Shown here in pieces: positions 18,227-26,701 of a stretch of 64,000 bases of DNA. This stretch comes from Klebsiella sp. RIT-PI-d (lineage in GTDB: Bacteria; Pseudomonadota; Gammaproteobacteria; Enterobacterales; Enterobacteriaceae): positions 930,001-994,000 of the forward strand of contig NZ_LGIT01000009.1 in the NCBI RefSeq assembly GCF_001187865.1, in the 5' to 3' direction. Position 1 is the first letter of the stretch. Each line of letters starts with the position of its first letter. The notes beneath the pieces are model-generated. The model was not told the DNA's origin. It ran no database searches and saw nothing but the letters and a program-made list of their open reading frames with translations. The position numbers were made by a program, and so were the translations under genes.

Positions 18227-19822
18227 TTACCCTCTTGCTGCCAGTGCAGTCACGCGATCGAATGCCGCGCCGCTGCGCAATACGCTCAGCACTTTCTGAA
18301 CGTTAGCCTGTAAATCTTCTTCACCGTGTAGACGCATTAGCATCGCCACGTTTACCGCGACTGCGGACTGATGTGCGGTCTCACCTTTACCCTGAAGTAA
18401 GCGTGTCAAAATGTCACGGTTTTCTTCAGGTGTGCCCCCGGCCAGCTCTTCCTGACGATAGGGCATCAGCCCAAAGTCAGCGGCGGTGAGCTGATAATTT
18501 TTGATTTCGCCGTTATGCAGTTCAGCGACCACCGTTGGGGCGTGGAGAGAGACTTCATCCATTCCACCGCTATGAACGACAGCAGCGCGCTGGTAGCCCA
18601 GCACGCGCAGGGTTTCAGCAATCGGCAGCACCAGTTCAGGGCTATATACACCAATCAGCGCCAGCGGAGGATGCGCCGGGTTAATCAGCGGCCCCAGAAC
18701 ATTAAACAGAGTACGGGTTTTTAGTTGCTGGCGGACCGGCATGGCATGGCGAAAGCCGGTATGATATTTCGGTGCGAACAGGAAGCAAACGCCCAGCTCG
18801 TCCAGCGCCTGACGCGACTTATCTGCGTTCATATCGAGATTAATGCCGAAGGCGGCCAGCAGATCCGACGATCCGGACTTGCTGGAGACGCTACGGTTAC
18901 CGTGTTTCGCCACTTTCATGCCGCAGGCGGCAGCGACAAACGCGCTGGCGGTGGAGATGTTAATGCTGTTGCTACCGTCGCCCCCGGTTCCGACGATGTC
19001 GGCAAACGGGTAATCCGGACGCGGGAACGGGGCGGCATTCTCCAGCAGCGCCGTGGCCGCGCCGGCGATTTCATTAGGATGCTCGCCGCGAATTTTCATG
19101 CTCACCAGCGCCGCCGCGAGCTGCTCCGGCTTCAACTCACCGCGAACCACCGCAGAAAAAAGCTGGTGGCTTTCCTGCTGGCTCAGGGTTTGCGCCTGAT
19201 ACAGTTTTTCCAGTACCGGTTGCAGACTGTGCGTCTGCTCCTGCTTTTGCATCGCCCATGCCAGAGTTTGTTCCAGCAGACGAGCACCCTGGGTCGTCAG
19301 GATCGATTCCGGATGGAACTGAAATCCGCACACCCGATCAGTATCATGGCGTACGGCCATCACCATTCCGTCATAGTGTGCATTAATCGTTAAACCGGCC
19401 GGAATATTACTGCCCACCAACGAGTGATAGCGTGCTACTGGCAGGGGGCAGGGCAATCCGGCAAACATAGCCTGACCGTCATGCTCAATACTGGATGCTT
19501 TGCCGTGCAGGATCTCACCCGCCTGGCCCACATACCCGCCATACGCTTCAACAATCGCCTGATGCCCCAGACAGATGCCGATTATCGGTAATTTGCCGCG
19601 TAGGCGAGTTAACAGCTCAGGCATACAGCCTGCCTCGCTCGGCGCGCCAGGACCTGGCGAGAGCATCAGTACCGGATTATCCATGGTTGCCAGGCGATCA
19701 ATTAACGTTTGTGCCGGGACATGGTTGCGATAAATCACCACGCTATGGCCGCTGGAACGAAGCTGATCTGCCAGGTTATAGGTAAAAGAGTCGATATTAT
19801 CGAGCAGCAGAATATCAGCCAT
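18227..19822 (-). CDS. trpD: anthranilate synthase glutaminase / anthranilate phosphoribosyltransferase
   Basis: 531-residue fusion typical of enteric bacteria. Residues 1-195 are the TrpG glutamine amidotransferase, with the nucleophile Cys in [16 protein letters not shown] and the His-x-Glu of the triad in [13 protein letters not shown]; it supplies ammonia to TrpE. The remainder is anthranilate phosphoribosyltransferase, with the PRPP site in [17 protein letters not shown] and [15 protein letters not shown]. Its ATG shares bases with the trpE stop (TGATG), which couples the two synthase subunits in translation. The stop abuts trpC. Confidence 0.98.
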   Translation of the reverse strand: MADILLLDNIDSFTYNLADQLRSSGHSVVIYRNHVPAQTLIDRLATMDNPVLMLSPGPGAPSEAGCMPELLTRLRGKLPIIGICLGHQAIVEAYGGYVGQAGEILHGKASSIEHDGQAMFAGLPCPLPVARYHSLVGSNIPAGLTINAHYDGMVMAVRHDTDRVCGFQFHPESILTTQGARLLEQTLAWAMQKQEQTHSLQPVLEKLYQAQTLSQQESHQLFSAVVRGELKPEQLAAALVSMKIRGEHPNEIAGAATALLENAAPFPRPDYPFADIVGTGGDGSNSINISTASAFVAAACGMKVAKHGNRSVSSKSGSSDLLAAFGINLDMNADKSRQALDELGVCFLFAPKYHTGFRHAMPVRQQLKTRTLFNVLGPLINPAHPPLALIGVYSPELVLPIAETLRVLGYQRAAVVHSGGMDEVSLHAPTVVAELHNGEIKNYQLTAADFGLMPYRQEELAGGTPEENRDILTRLLQGKGETAHQSAVAVNVAMLMRLHGEEDLQANVQKVLSVLRSGAAFDRVTALAARG

Positions 19823-21384
19823 CAGAAAATCTCCTGTGCGTGATGGGCGGTGGCAATAGCGCGCAGTACCGCGCGAGCCTTGTTGCGAGTCTCATCGGCT
19901 TCAGACTGCGGAACGGAGTCCAGAACGACTCCCGCTCCGGCCTGTACTGTCGCAATGCCGTTTTCAACGAAGGCCGATCGGATCACAATGCAGGTATCGA
20001 GCGCACCATGAGCGGTAAAATACCCGACTGCGCCGCCGTAGCTGCCGCGACGCTTGCCTTCAGCCCCGGCAATAAGCTGCATTGCACGCACTTTCGGCGC
20101 ACCGCTGAGGGTGCCCATATTCATACAGGCGCGATAAGCGTGGAGCGCATCGAGATCGTGACGCAGTTCACCGACCACGCGGGACACCAGATGCATCACA
20201 AACGAATAGCGATCGACTTTGGTCAAATCAGCGACATAACGGCTCCCGGGCGTACAGATACGCGCCAGATCGTTACGTGCCAGATCGACCAGCATTAAAT
20301 GCTCCGACAACTCTTTATGATCGGTACGCATTTCCAGCTCAATCCGGCTGTCGAGGTCGCGGTCGAGAGTGCCATCAGCACGACGGCCGCGCGGGCGGGT
20401 GCCTGCAATCGGATATATTTCAATCTGGCGCGAATCAGCATCGTATTTCAGTGAACTTTCAGGTGATGCGCCAAACAGGGTGAAGTGATCATCCTGCATA
20501 AAAAACATATACGGGCTGGGATTACTTTTCTTCAGCACATCGTAGGCGGCCAGCGGCGAGGGACAGGGCAGTGAAAACTGGCGCGAAGGGACTACCTGAA
20601 AAATTTCACCGGCACGGATCGCTTTCTGCATCTGACGGACCACTGCGCCGAACTCTTCATCACTCTGATTACAGGCACTGCGCATCTGCTCCATTTTCTC
20701 CACCGGCAGCGGTTGCGGTGGGGTATTCAGCAACTGATGAAGCGTTTCAATGCGCTGAGACAGACGCGATCTTTCATCCTCAAGCGGGGTAAACAGACTG
20801 CACTGGATACGCGTTTTTTTACTCTGGTGATCGATAATCAGCAATGTCTCGGCGAGATAAAAACAGTAGTCCGGACAGGCGGTGTCACTTTCAAGCTGCG
20901 GCAAATCCTCAAAACCCGCTACCAGATCATAAGCGAACAGGCCGCCAAAGAACATGGCTTCACGCTCTTCTTGCGGAACGACAACCAGTTCCTGCAACAG
21001 ACGGAAAGCGTCAAAAACGGACAGGGAACACAGCCGGGCGTCTTCATCCAGTAAACTGCTTACCGCCGGGAAACGCAGCACGCGACCGTTAGACAGATGC
21101 TCATTAACAATCCCTGCCGGCAGCGCGGCATCAAGTAGCGGTAACAAAGCAGCACCGTTATCAGTAAGGGCATTAATAGTGACAGTGTCACCTAAAGCCG
21201 AAATGCGCAGTGCGCTATCGACCAGCAATAAACTTTTAAGATCGTCTTTACTGTCAATATCGGCAGATTCCAGCAGCAGCGTCGCCGGACGCGCACCGCA
21301 AAGCTGATGAAACAGCGCGGTAGGATCTTCACGGTAAACGGCGTCACTGGTCAGAAGTTCGAGAGTGTGTTTTTGCGTTTGCAT
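19822..21384 (-). CDS. trpE: anthranilate synthase component I
   Basis: 520-residue chorismate-using enzyme, exactly the E. coli length, making anthranilate with ammonia from TrpD. The feedback-inhibition motif LLLES is present near residues 36-40 ([12 protein letters not shown]). The chorismate-binding C-terminal half shows [26 protein letters not shown] and [15 protein letters not shown]. The frame runs four codons further up (MRIT), but the E. coli-like start [14 protein letters not shown] is at 21384, behind a leader region with attenuator and operator. First structural gene of trpEDCBA. Confidence 0.98.
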   Translation of the reverse strand: MQTQKHTLELLTSDAVYREDPTALFHQLCGARPATLLLESADIDSKDDLKSLLLVDSALRISALGDTVTINALTDNGAALLPLLDAALPAGIVNEHLSNGRVLRFPAVSSLLDEDARLCSLSVFDAFRLLQELVVVPQEEREAMFFGGLFAYDLVAGFEDLPQLESDTACPDYCFYLAETLLIIDHQSKKTRIQCSLFTPLEDERSRLSQRIETLHQLLNTPPQPLPVEKMEQMRSACNQSDEEFGAVVRQMQKAIRAGEIFQVVPSRQFSLPCPSPLAAYDVLKKSNPSPYMFFMQDDHFTLFGASPESSLKYDADSRQIEIYPIAGTRPRGRRADGTLDRDLDSRIELEMRTDHKELSEHLMLVDLARNDLARICTPGSRYVADLTKVDRYSFVMHLVSRVVGELRHDLDALHAYRACMNMGTLSGAPKVRAMQLIAGAEGKRRGSYGGAVGYFTAHGALDTCIVIRSAFVENGIATVQAGAGVVLDSVPQSEADETRNKARAVLRAIATAHHAQEIF

Positions 21385-21407
21385 TGTTATTCTCATCGTT
21401 TCTGGTC

Positions 21408-21434
21408 AAAAAAAAGCCCGCTCTGATGGCGGGC
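21408..21434 (-). terminator. trp attenuator terminator
   Basis: On the minus strand GCCCGC-CATCAGA-GCGGGC followed by eight T, between trpL and trpE. This is the 3:4 attenuator hairpin, in nearly the E. coli sequence and position. Confidence 0.93.
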
Positions 21435-21479
21435 CGGGTATCTGTTTGCAAAGTGCAGACGTGATGATACAGCCCGTGA

Positions 21480-21524
21480 TCAGGGAGTCCGCCAACCGCT
21501 GCGTAGAATAAAATTGTCTTTCAT
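21480..21524 (-). CDS. trpL: trp leader peptide
   Basis: 14 codons reading MKDNFILRSGWRTP, the same length as E. coli TrpL ([14 protein letters not shown]). It sits between the trp promoter/operator and the attenuator, in the right place for ribosome stalling to choose between the 2:3 and 3:4 hairpins. Unlike E. coli, where two Trp codons stand in a row, only one TGG is present; the upstream neighbour is GGT. The stop TGA and the following region are placed as usual. Whether one control codon gives normal attenuation cannot be told from sequence. Confidence 0.9.
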   Translation of the reverse strand: MKDNFILRSGWRTP

Positions 21525-21551
21525 CTCAGATACCTTTTCATCGTGAACTTT

Positions 21552-21586
21552 CGTACTAGTTAACTAGTTCATGAAAATAATGTCAA
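21552..21586 (-). promoter_or_regulatory. trp promoter and TrpR operator
   Basis: Minus strand TTGACA (21581-21586), 17-base spacer, TTAACT (21558-21563). The palindrome GTACTAGTTAACTAGTTC covers the -10 box, and is the TrpR operator as in E. coli. Confidence 0.95.
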
Positions 21587-21661
21587 GCGCTCATTTCATT
21601 AAATCCTCTTCAGCCGTTATGATGATTTCGCTAACCCTTTTTTAGACTGACGGAGCTGTTT

Positions 21662-22531
21662 TTGAGCGACACCAACTACGCGATTATCTACGACCTGCAC
21701 AGCCACACTACCGCTTCAGACGGCATGTTATCTGCCGAAGCACTCGTCCATCGCGCTGTTGATATGCGCATCGGCACACTGGCGATCACCGATCATGACA
21801 GTGTAGATGCTATTCCTGCGGCTCAGGCAGAAATTGCGCGCGCAGGCCTGCCACTGCGCCTGATTACCGGCGTAGAAATTTCTACCGTCTGGGAAAATCA
21901 TGAAATTCATATTGTTGGCCTCAACATTGATATTCACCATCCACAGATGGTTGCTTTTCTGGCCGAACAAAAAGCAAGACGTCAACAGCGAGCGCAACTG
22001 ATTGCCGAGCGGCTTGAAAAAGCGCATATACCGGGGGCCTGGGAAGGCGCACTCAGGCTTGCCGCCGGTGGAGCGGTAACCCGCGGCCACTTCGCCCGTT
22101 TTCTGGTGGAGGCCGGCAAAGCCGGTAATATGGCTGACGTCTTTAAAAAGTACCTCGCGCGCGGGAAAACCGGATACGTTCCTCCCCAGTGGTGTACAAT
22201 AGATCAAGCTATTGATGTAATTCATCATTCTGGCGGCAAAGCCGTTGTCGCCCATCCTGGGCGCTACGATCTTTCCACTAAGTGGCTGAAAAGGCTGCTG
22301 GCCTATTTTGCCGAATGTGGTGGAGATGCGATGGAAGTCGCGCAGTGCCAGCAAGGGCCGAATGAGCGTACGCAACTTGCAGAACTTGCCCGCCAGTTTG
22401 GTTTGCTGGCCTCGCAGGGCTCCGATTTTCATCAGCCCTGCTCGTGGATCGAGCTTGGACGTAAACTCTGGCTACCCGCAGGCGTCGAAGGCATATGGCA
22501 TCAATGGGAACAGCCGCAGAATACCGATTGA
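21662..22531 (+). CDS. rnm: 5'-3' exoribonuclease RNase AM (PHP family)
   Basis: 289-residue PHP-domain phosphoesterase (YciV/TrpH), shown in E. coli to be a 5'-3' exoribonuclease that trims ribosomal RNA 5' ends and to act on short oligonucleotides and 3',5'-bisphosphate nucleotides. PHP metal motifs: DLHSHTTASDG, ITDHDSVDAIP, GVEISTVWENHEIHIVG, AHPGRY near residue 200, and SQGSDFHQP. The start is TTG, as in E. coli, behind GGAGCTG. It is divergent from the trp operon and 9 bases from yciO, with which it forms a transcript. The E. coli protein is 293 residues. Confidence 0.95.
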   Translation: MSDTNYAIIYDLHSHTTASDGMLSAEALVHRAVDMRIGTLAITDHDSVDAIPAAQAEIARAGLPLRLITGVEISTVWENHEIHIVGLNIDIHHPQMVAFLAEQKARRQQRAQLIAERLEKAHIPGAWEGALRLAAGGAVTRGHFARFLVEAGKAGNMADVFKKYLARGKTGYVPPQWCTIDQAIDVIHHSGGKAVVAHPGRYDLSTKWLKRLLAYFAECGGDAMEVAQCQQGPNERTQLAELARQFGLLASQGSDFHQPCSWIELGRKLWLPAGVEGIWHQWEQPQNTD

Positions 22532-22540
22532 GAGGGAAGT

Positions 22541-23161
22541 ATGAGTCAGTTTTTTTATATTCATCCGGATAACCCGCAGCCGCGCCTGATTAACCAGGCC
22601 GTAGAAATTGTCCGCAAAGGCGGCGTCATTGTTTATCCCACCGACTCTGGTTATGCGCTGGGCTGCAAGCTTGAAGATAAAGGCGCGATGGAGCGGATCT
22701 GTCGCATCCGTCATCTGCCAAATGGTCACAACTTTACTCTGATGTGCCGCGATTTGTCGGAGCTGTCGACCTACTCATTTGTCGATAACGTCGCGTTTCG
22801 TCTGATTAAAAATAATACGCCGGGGAACTACACGTTTATTCTGAAAGGCACAAAAGACGTTCCGCGCCGCTTATTGCAGGAAAAGCGTAAAACCATTGGC
22901 TTGCGCGTGCCTTCAAATCCTATCGCGCTGGCGCTGTTGGAAGTGTTGGGCGAGCCGATGCTTTCCACGTCACTCATGCTGCCCGGTAGTGAGTTTACCG
23001 AATCCGATCCGGAGGAAATCAAAGACCGACTGGAGAAAGTGGTAGATTTAATTATTCATGGCGGTTATCTCGGCCAGCAGCCCACCACGGTTATCGATTT
23101 AACCGATGACTCGCCGGTTATTTTGCGTGAAGGCGTGGGCGACGTTAAACCTTTCTTATAG
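22541..23161 (+). CDS. yciO: YciO-type Sua5/YrdC family protein
   Basis: 206-residue protein of the Sua5/YciO/YrdC family, whose other members make threonylcarbamoyl-AMP for tRNA modification. YciO itself has only weak or disputed activity in E. coli, so its role is open. The fold's substrate groove is marked by GGVIVYPTDSGYALGC, with HNFTLMCRDLSELSTYSF and the basic block KTIGLRVPSNPIALALL. The C-terminus TTVIDLTDDSPVILREGVGD is the typical family end. It follows rnm in the same direction after a 9-base gap. A hairpin at 23159-23176 overlaps its stop codon. Confidence 0.95.
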   Translation: MSQFFYIHPDNPQPRLINQAVEIVRKGGVIVYPTDSGYALGCKLEDKGAMERICRIRHLPNGHNFTLMCRDLSELSTYSFVDNVAFRLIKNNTPGNYTFILKGTKDVPRRLLQEKRKTIGLRVPSNPIALALLEVLGEPMLSTSLMLPGSEFTESDPEEIKDRLEKVVDLIIHGGYLGQQPTTVIDLTDDSPVILREGVGDVKPFL

Positions 23162-23176
23162 CGGCGTGAGCCGCTA
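23159..23176 (+). terminator. hairpin at the yciO stop
   Basis: TAGCGGC-GTGA-GCCGCTA, overlapping the stop codon, followed by TTAATTATGG. Weak U-run; probably ends or protects the rnm-yciO transcript. Confidence 0.5.
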
Positions 23177-23200
23177 TTAATTATGGCTGTCATCATTTTA

Positions 23201-23211
23201 TGTGACAGCTT
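23201..23211. repeat. direct repeat, left copy, at the accessory block
   Basis: TGTGACAGCTT; an identical copy lies at 25597-25607, so the pair encloses the PAAR module. Short enough to arise by chance. Confidence 0.35.
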
Positions 23212-23375
23212 TAACAGCGCTTAGTATCACTACTTTTATGCACACTATTTTTAAGGCTGTGACGGCTTCATTATCAGACATAACTGCTGGCTTACTTTAG
23301 AGATGCTATCCAACAGCTATACCGCAATGAGGCTTAATCTTCTAAATCTGCAGATGATTAGATCTGCTGAATCAA

Positions 23376-23774
23376 TCACTTATCGACCCAAAGACAGATT
23401 CCACCAATAACCAGGGCAATGAAACCAACTAAAGAGCACAGGAACTCGGCAATAAACCAGTATCTGATGTTTGCAGGTAGGCTTCTGATGAAAGCTGCAT
23501 CATCATTTTTGCTATAAGCCGATTTTTTTCCATAGATTAACGGATGAATGATGAAGCTTATTTTTGTCGAGTAACCTGCAGTGAATCCTACTAAATCGGC
23601 ATCTTTTAGGACCGCGGCAGCAAGTGGAATAGAGCCAAACTCCTTTTCGTACAAGTGGCATACTTCAAGGAATCGCTTTTTGTTTAAAATGGAAAGCACG
23701 ATCATAATAACTGTAGATAAAATAATGATTCCCGAAGTGCCAATTATGAGAATGTCGGAAACTGAAATTGTCAC
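23376..23774 (-). CDS. putative immunity protein, two-helix membrane protein
   Basis: 132-residue protein with no recognised family. It has a long hydrophobic segment at residues 7-30 (DILIIGTSGIIILSTVIMI), a polar middle with basic and aromatic residues, and a second hydrophobic segment at about 108-129. This suggests an inner-membrane protein with its middle part in one compartment. Its ATG overlaps the stop of the PAAR effector gene by 4 bases (ATGA). That coupling and the membrane location are what one expects of an immunity protein guarding against a membrane-attacking toxin. The function is inferred from context, not shown by sequence. Confidence 0.7.
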   Translation of the reverse strand: MTISVSDILIIGTSGIIILSTVIMIVLSILNKKRFLEVCHLYEKEFGSIPLAAAVLKDADLVGFTAGYSTKISFIIHPLIYGKKSAYSKNDDAAFIRSLPANIRYWFIAEFLCSLVGFIALVIGGICLWVDK

Positions 23775-25198
23775 TTTGTCACCTCATAAATTACTTCGCC
23801 AGCCTTCTCGCCAAGCTTACCGCCTGCTTCTCCTCCAGCATATCCAGCCGCCCCGGTAAAGATCACACCGCAAGCTAACATTCCAGCTCCGGCGGCTTCA
23901 ATAGTTAATGCACTTAAGACAACCGAGCAAACCGTAGTCGACACCGAACCCGAAACAAGCGCACCTGCGCCTATTCCGGTGCCTAATCCCACACTAAAAC
24001 TGCCAACTTCAGTGTAAGCCGTTTTCTCGCAGTCAGACCCGACTGTGCAGGCTTCGTAAATTTTATCCAGCCTGTTCACGCCATCAAGTGCGATTCCGAC
24101 ATAGCCAGCTGTTTTCATCATTTTCACATACTTTGCAGCTTTCTCGATGAAAGTGGCGTAGCCCTCAATGTCAGCAACCCCGGTTTGATTCCAGCGGTGA
24201 GTGATCGAACTGGTTGAAAGTCCCAACGCCCGTTTGATGTCCGGATAGTCCTGCAATGCCAGTTTGTGACGCGTGAAGTCCGTGAGAATGCTATCGAGTT
24301 CACCAAACAGTTGCCGTCTTTGAACATAAAATTGTTCACTGATCAGTGATCCGCTGGTGATGTACTGATTTTTGTATGCTTGCTGAATCCTGGTCAGAAC
24401 ACTCTCGATCTTCTCAAAGTATTTTCCCGCAGCTTCTGAGGCGATCCCTGTTGTCGTACTGGCTTGAGAGGTAAAAAGATCAATGGTGTCTTTATGTTTA
24501 TGCAGGAAGTTAGCTTCCTGAATTGTCAGCGGTTCTAACGCCGCATCAACTCGCGCTTTCGCGGCTTTCATGTGGGCGATTTGCTCGTCGTCCTGTTTTT
24601 CTGGATCAACCAGAAGCATAATCGACCCAGCTTTATACTTTTCATCCGGGCCGTTCAGCGTAGAGAATAGCTCCTTTGCTCCTGCTGGCGGGGTGCCTGT
24701 GAATAACAGACGTTGCCAGGCTTTTGTGGTGCCACCGTAGGGAATAACGGCAAAACCTGCGTCGATGCCTGTTTTCTTTTTCGCTGTCTGGGCGTGTTGT
24801 TCTGGCTCTGCTTGCGGCTGTTGAGATGCAGCAAGAGCGGCTGTTGCGGTTGCCGCTTCTGCCAGATACCTTGCTGTTGCCTGAGAGGGGGATTCACCTG
24901 GGCCGATCCATCCCAAAGGGGCTATGATACGGTTAGATCCAGAGGGGCAACCACATAAAACGACGCACCCGTCCACTGCTACAGGGATCTGGTGAATTGT
25001 GCGGTGTGACTCACCTTCAACAACTTTTCCTTCCTTGCCGCATTTCGGGCAAGCTGTGGTCTTGTCACCCAGAACAATCGGACGGCGACCTAGAATGTTA
25101 CCGCAAGAAAGTGATGGGATGAGTTTTGCGCCAGTTGTAGTTTGATCGCCAGGCAACGCCATCCCACGACCTAAAACGTTTGGACGTATTCCCCCCAT
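23771..25198 (-). CDS. PAAR-domain type VI secretion effector with glycine-rich hydrophobic C-terminus
   Basis: 475 residues. The N-terminus (about 1-97) is a PAAR-like spike-tip domain, with MALPGDQTTTGAKLI, VLGDKTTACPKCGKEGK and VAVDGCVVLCGCPSGSNRIIAPLG; cysteines at 32, 50, 53, 78, 82 and 84 could bind zinc. An Ala/Gln-rich linker follows (about 105-140). The central part (about 215-390) is mostly helical and charged. The end (400-460) is a glycine-zipper hydrophobic region, with SVGLGTGIGAGALVSG and AAGYAGGEAGG. This is the pattern of pore-forming or membrane-depolarising effectors. No catalytic toxin motif is visible. It is followed by a coupled membrane protein and preceded by a 40-codon ORF. 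No other secretion genes are in the window. Confidence 0.82.
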   Translation of the reverse strand: MGGIRPNVLGRGMALPGDQTTTGAKLIPSLSCGNILGRRPIVLGDKTTACPKCGKEGKVVEGESHRTIHQIPVAVDGCVVLCGCPSGSNRIIAPLGWIGPGESPSQATARYLAEAATATAALAASQQPQAEPEQHAQTAKKKTGIDAGFAVIPYGGTTKAWQRLLFTGTPPAGAKELFSTLNGPDEKYKAGSIMLLVDPEKQDDEQIAHMKAAKARVDAALEPLTIQEANFLHKHKDTIDLFTSQASTTTGIASEAAGKYFEKIESVLTRIQQAYKNQYITSGSLISEQFYVQRRQLFGELDSILTDFTRHKLALQDYPDIKRALGLSTSSITHRWNQTGVADIEGYATFIEKAAKYVKMMKTAGYVGIALDGVNRLDKIYEACTVGSDCEKTAYTEVGSFSVGLGTGIGAGALVSGSVSTTVCSVVLSALTIEAAGAGMLACGVIFTGAAGYAGGEAGGKLGEKAGEVIYEVTK

Positions 25199-25321
25199 TT
25201 ATGCCACCTTTGCATCAGTCAGGAAATCATCTGGCATTGATTCACCCTCACGGAAAGAGAAAACTAATCCGTAATCAGGGGTGCTGATAATTACATCTCC
25301 GTTATCAAGCAAGCGTTTCAT
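25199..25321 (-). CDS. 40-residue protein upstream of the PAAR effector
   Basis: Small frame MKRLLDNGDVIISTPDYGLV... ending in LTDAKVA, with an AAAGGGAC ribosome site before its ATG. Its TAA is followed with no gap by the ATG of the effector gene, so the two are almost certainly co-translated. It is soluble and acidic, without membrane segment or cysteine. It does not look like the known DUF1795 (EagR) or DUF4123 effector adaptors, which are much longer. It could be a small chaperone or loading factor, or the tail of a lost gene. Confidence 0.6.
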   Translation of the reverse strand: MKRLLDNGDVIISTPDYGLVFSFREGESMPDDFLTDAKVA

Positions 25322-25480
25322 AAGTCCCTTTACTTGTTATAGAAATAATCACAGATGTCATTTTACAAACAATAACCGCATGCGCAATAAGTACCAGACA
25401 TAAGTTAAACTTCTTTTGTAAACAAGAGGTTATCCGGTAAAATTGTGGGGGGCTTCGATAAATTTCAGGTAGGGGATGTT

Positions 25481-25549
25481 ATGGCAAGTGTATCGGCAAG
25501 CACGGCGGCGGCGATTCAGTACCAGGACTCAAACGCACAAACTTGTTGA
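25481..25549 (+). CDS. 22-codon ORF, possible 5' remnant of a lost gene
   Basis: Frame MASVSASTAAAIQYQDSNAQ then TC and a stop. GGTAGGGGATGTT upstream gives a fair ribosome site, and the promoter-like pair at 25416-25443 reads in the same direction. The composition resembles the start of a longer protein that ends abruptly. It may be what remains after a deletion next to the PAAR module; chance is also possible. Confidence 0.3.
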   Translation: MASVSASTAAAIQYQDSNAQTC

Positions 25550-25596
25550 ATCATTTAGTCTAAAATTCATGTAGTATGTGCGCCCACGAATCATTG

Positions 25597-25607
25597 TGTG
25601 ACAGCTT
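25597..25607. repeat. direct repeat, right copy, at the accessory block
   Basis: TGTGACAGCTT, identical to 23201-23211 on the other side of the PAAR module. Confidence 0.35.
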
Positions 25608-25741
25608 GTATGGTACGTTTTTTGCCATGCTGTGTACCATGTAATAGTTACAGATCGGTGAGTTACGTTTAATTTCAAGCTAACTCGTTGTATTTGAAAG
25701 TATACCAGACGCCTGGGAAGGCGACACCTAAAGGAAGCTCA

Positions 25742-26659
25742 ATGAGCGAAAAGCTACAGAAAGTGCTGGCGCGTGCTGGCCACGGCTCCCGCCGTGAAAT
25801 CGAAACCATTATTGAAGCCGGACGCGTGAGCGTGGACGGTAAAATCGCTACCCTGGGCGATCGCGTTGAGGTGACTCCCGCGCTTAAAATTCGCCTCGAC
25901 GGGCACCTGATCTCGGTAAAAGAATCTGCCGAACAAATTTGTCGCGTGCTGGCCTATTACAAGCCAGAAGGCGAGCTTTGCACCCGTAATGACCCGGAAG
26001 GGCGTCCGACCGTATTTGACCGCCTGCCAAAATTACGCGGTGCGCGCTGGATTGCCGTAGGGCGTCTGGATGTGAATACCTGCGGCTTGATGCTGTTCAC
26101 CACTGATGGTGAGCTGGCAAACCGTCTGATGCACCCAAGTCGTGAAGTCGAACGTGAATACGCGGTTCGCGTATTCGGTCAGATTGATGATGCGAAAATT
26201 CGCGATCTGGGCCGCGGTGTGCAGCTTGAAGACGGTCCCGCCGCCTTCAAAACCATTAAGTTCAGCGGCGGTGAAGGTATTAACCAGTGGTACAACGTAA
26301 CCCTGACCGAAGGCCGCAACCGCGAAGTGCGTCGACTGTGGGAAGCGGTTGGCGTGCAGGTGAGCCGTCTTATTCGCGTTCGCTACGGTGATATCCCGCT
26401 GCCGAAAGGTCTGCCGCGCGGTGGCTGGACGGAGCTGGATCTGGGACAAACTAACTACCTGCGCGAGCTGGTGGGGTTAAAACCGGAAACCGAATCGAAA
26501 GTGGCGGTGGAAAAAGATCGCCGCCGTATGAAGGCGAATCAGATCCGCCGGGCCGTTAAGCGTCACAGTCAGGTTGCACAGCCGACCGGCGGTCGTCGTT
26601 CTGGCGGCGGTCGTGCAACCAGCGGCGGCCGTTCCGGCGGCAGTCGCAGCAAGGGTTAA
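25742..26659 (+). CDS. rluB: 23S rRNA pseudouridine-2605 synthase
   Basis: 305-residue RsuA/RluB-family enzyme that converts U2605 of 23S rRNA to pseudouridine. Residues 1-60 form an S4-like RNA-binding domain ([17 protein letters not shown]). The catalytic Asp is in the family block [40 protein letters not shown] follows. The C-terminus is basic and then Gly/Ser/Arg-rich (about 285-305), longer than the E. coli tail (291 residues in total). The frame is open further upstream, but ATG 25742, behind AAAGGAAG, gives the E. coli N-terminus. A terminator hairpin follows. Confidence 0.96.
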   Translation: MSEKLQKVLARAGHGSRREIETIIEAGRVSVDGKIATLGDRVEVTPALKIRLDGHLISVKESAEQICRVLAYYKPEGELCTRNDPEGRPTVFDRLPKLRGARWIAVGRLDVNTCGLMLFTTDGELANRLMHPSREVEREYAVRVFGQIDDAKIRDLGRGVQLEDGPAAFKTIKFSGGEGINQWYNVTLTEGRNREVRRLWEAVGVQVSRLIRVRYGDIPLPKGLPRGGWTELDLGQTNYLRELVGLKPETESKVAVEKDRRRMKANQIRRAVKRHSQVAQPTGGRRSGGGRATSGGRSGGSRSKG

Positions 26660-26668
26660 GCCTGCTAT

Positions 26669-26694
26669 GGCCCGGTAGCGTTCTGCGCCGGGCC
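26669..26694. terminator. terminator-like hairpin between rluB and btuR
   Basis: GGCCCGG / CCGGGCC inverted repeat with a 12-base loop, between converging genes, followed by TGTTTCCTC on the plus strand. Confidence 0.6.
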
Positions 26695-26701
26695 TGTTTC
26701 C

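Larger units (their letters stand above)
25322..25741. promoter_or_regulatory. intergenic region between the PAAR module and rluB
   Basis: 420 bases, AT-rich at the left. It contains a plus-strand promoter-like pair TTGTAA (25416-25421), 16 bases, TAAAAT (25438-25443), a 22-codon ORF at 25481-25549, and an 11-base repeat copy at 25597-25607. GGTAC/GTACC words near 25612-25640 lie in the probable rluB promoter. Transcription start points cannot be placed. Confidence 0.4.

Noticed and set aside
18725-19393. A 222-codon frame on the plus strand opposite trpD
   Set aside because: Antisense shadow of a strongly conserved gene; its composition (Gln/His/Arg-rich) is typical of such shadows.
21728-22432. 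A 234-codon frame on the minus strand opposite rnm
   Set aside because: Overlaps a well-supported gene, with no ribosome site or family motif.
26600-26659. Tandem GGC/CGT codon repeats at the 3' end of rluB as a DNA repeat element
   Set aside because: They encode the Gly/Arg/Ser-rich tail of RluB, which ends in frame at a normal stop codon.
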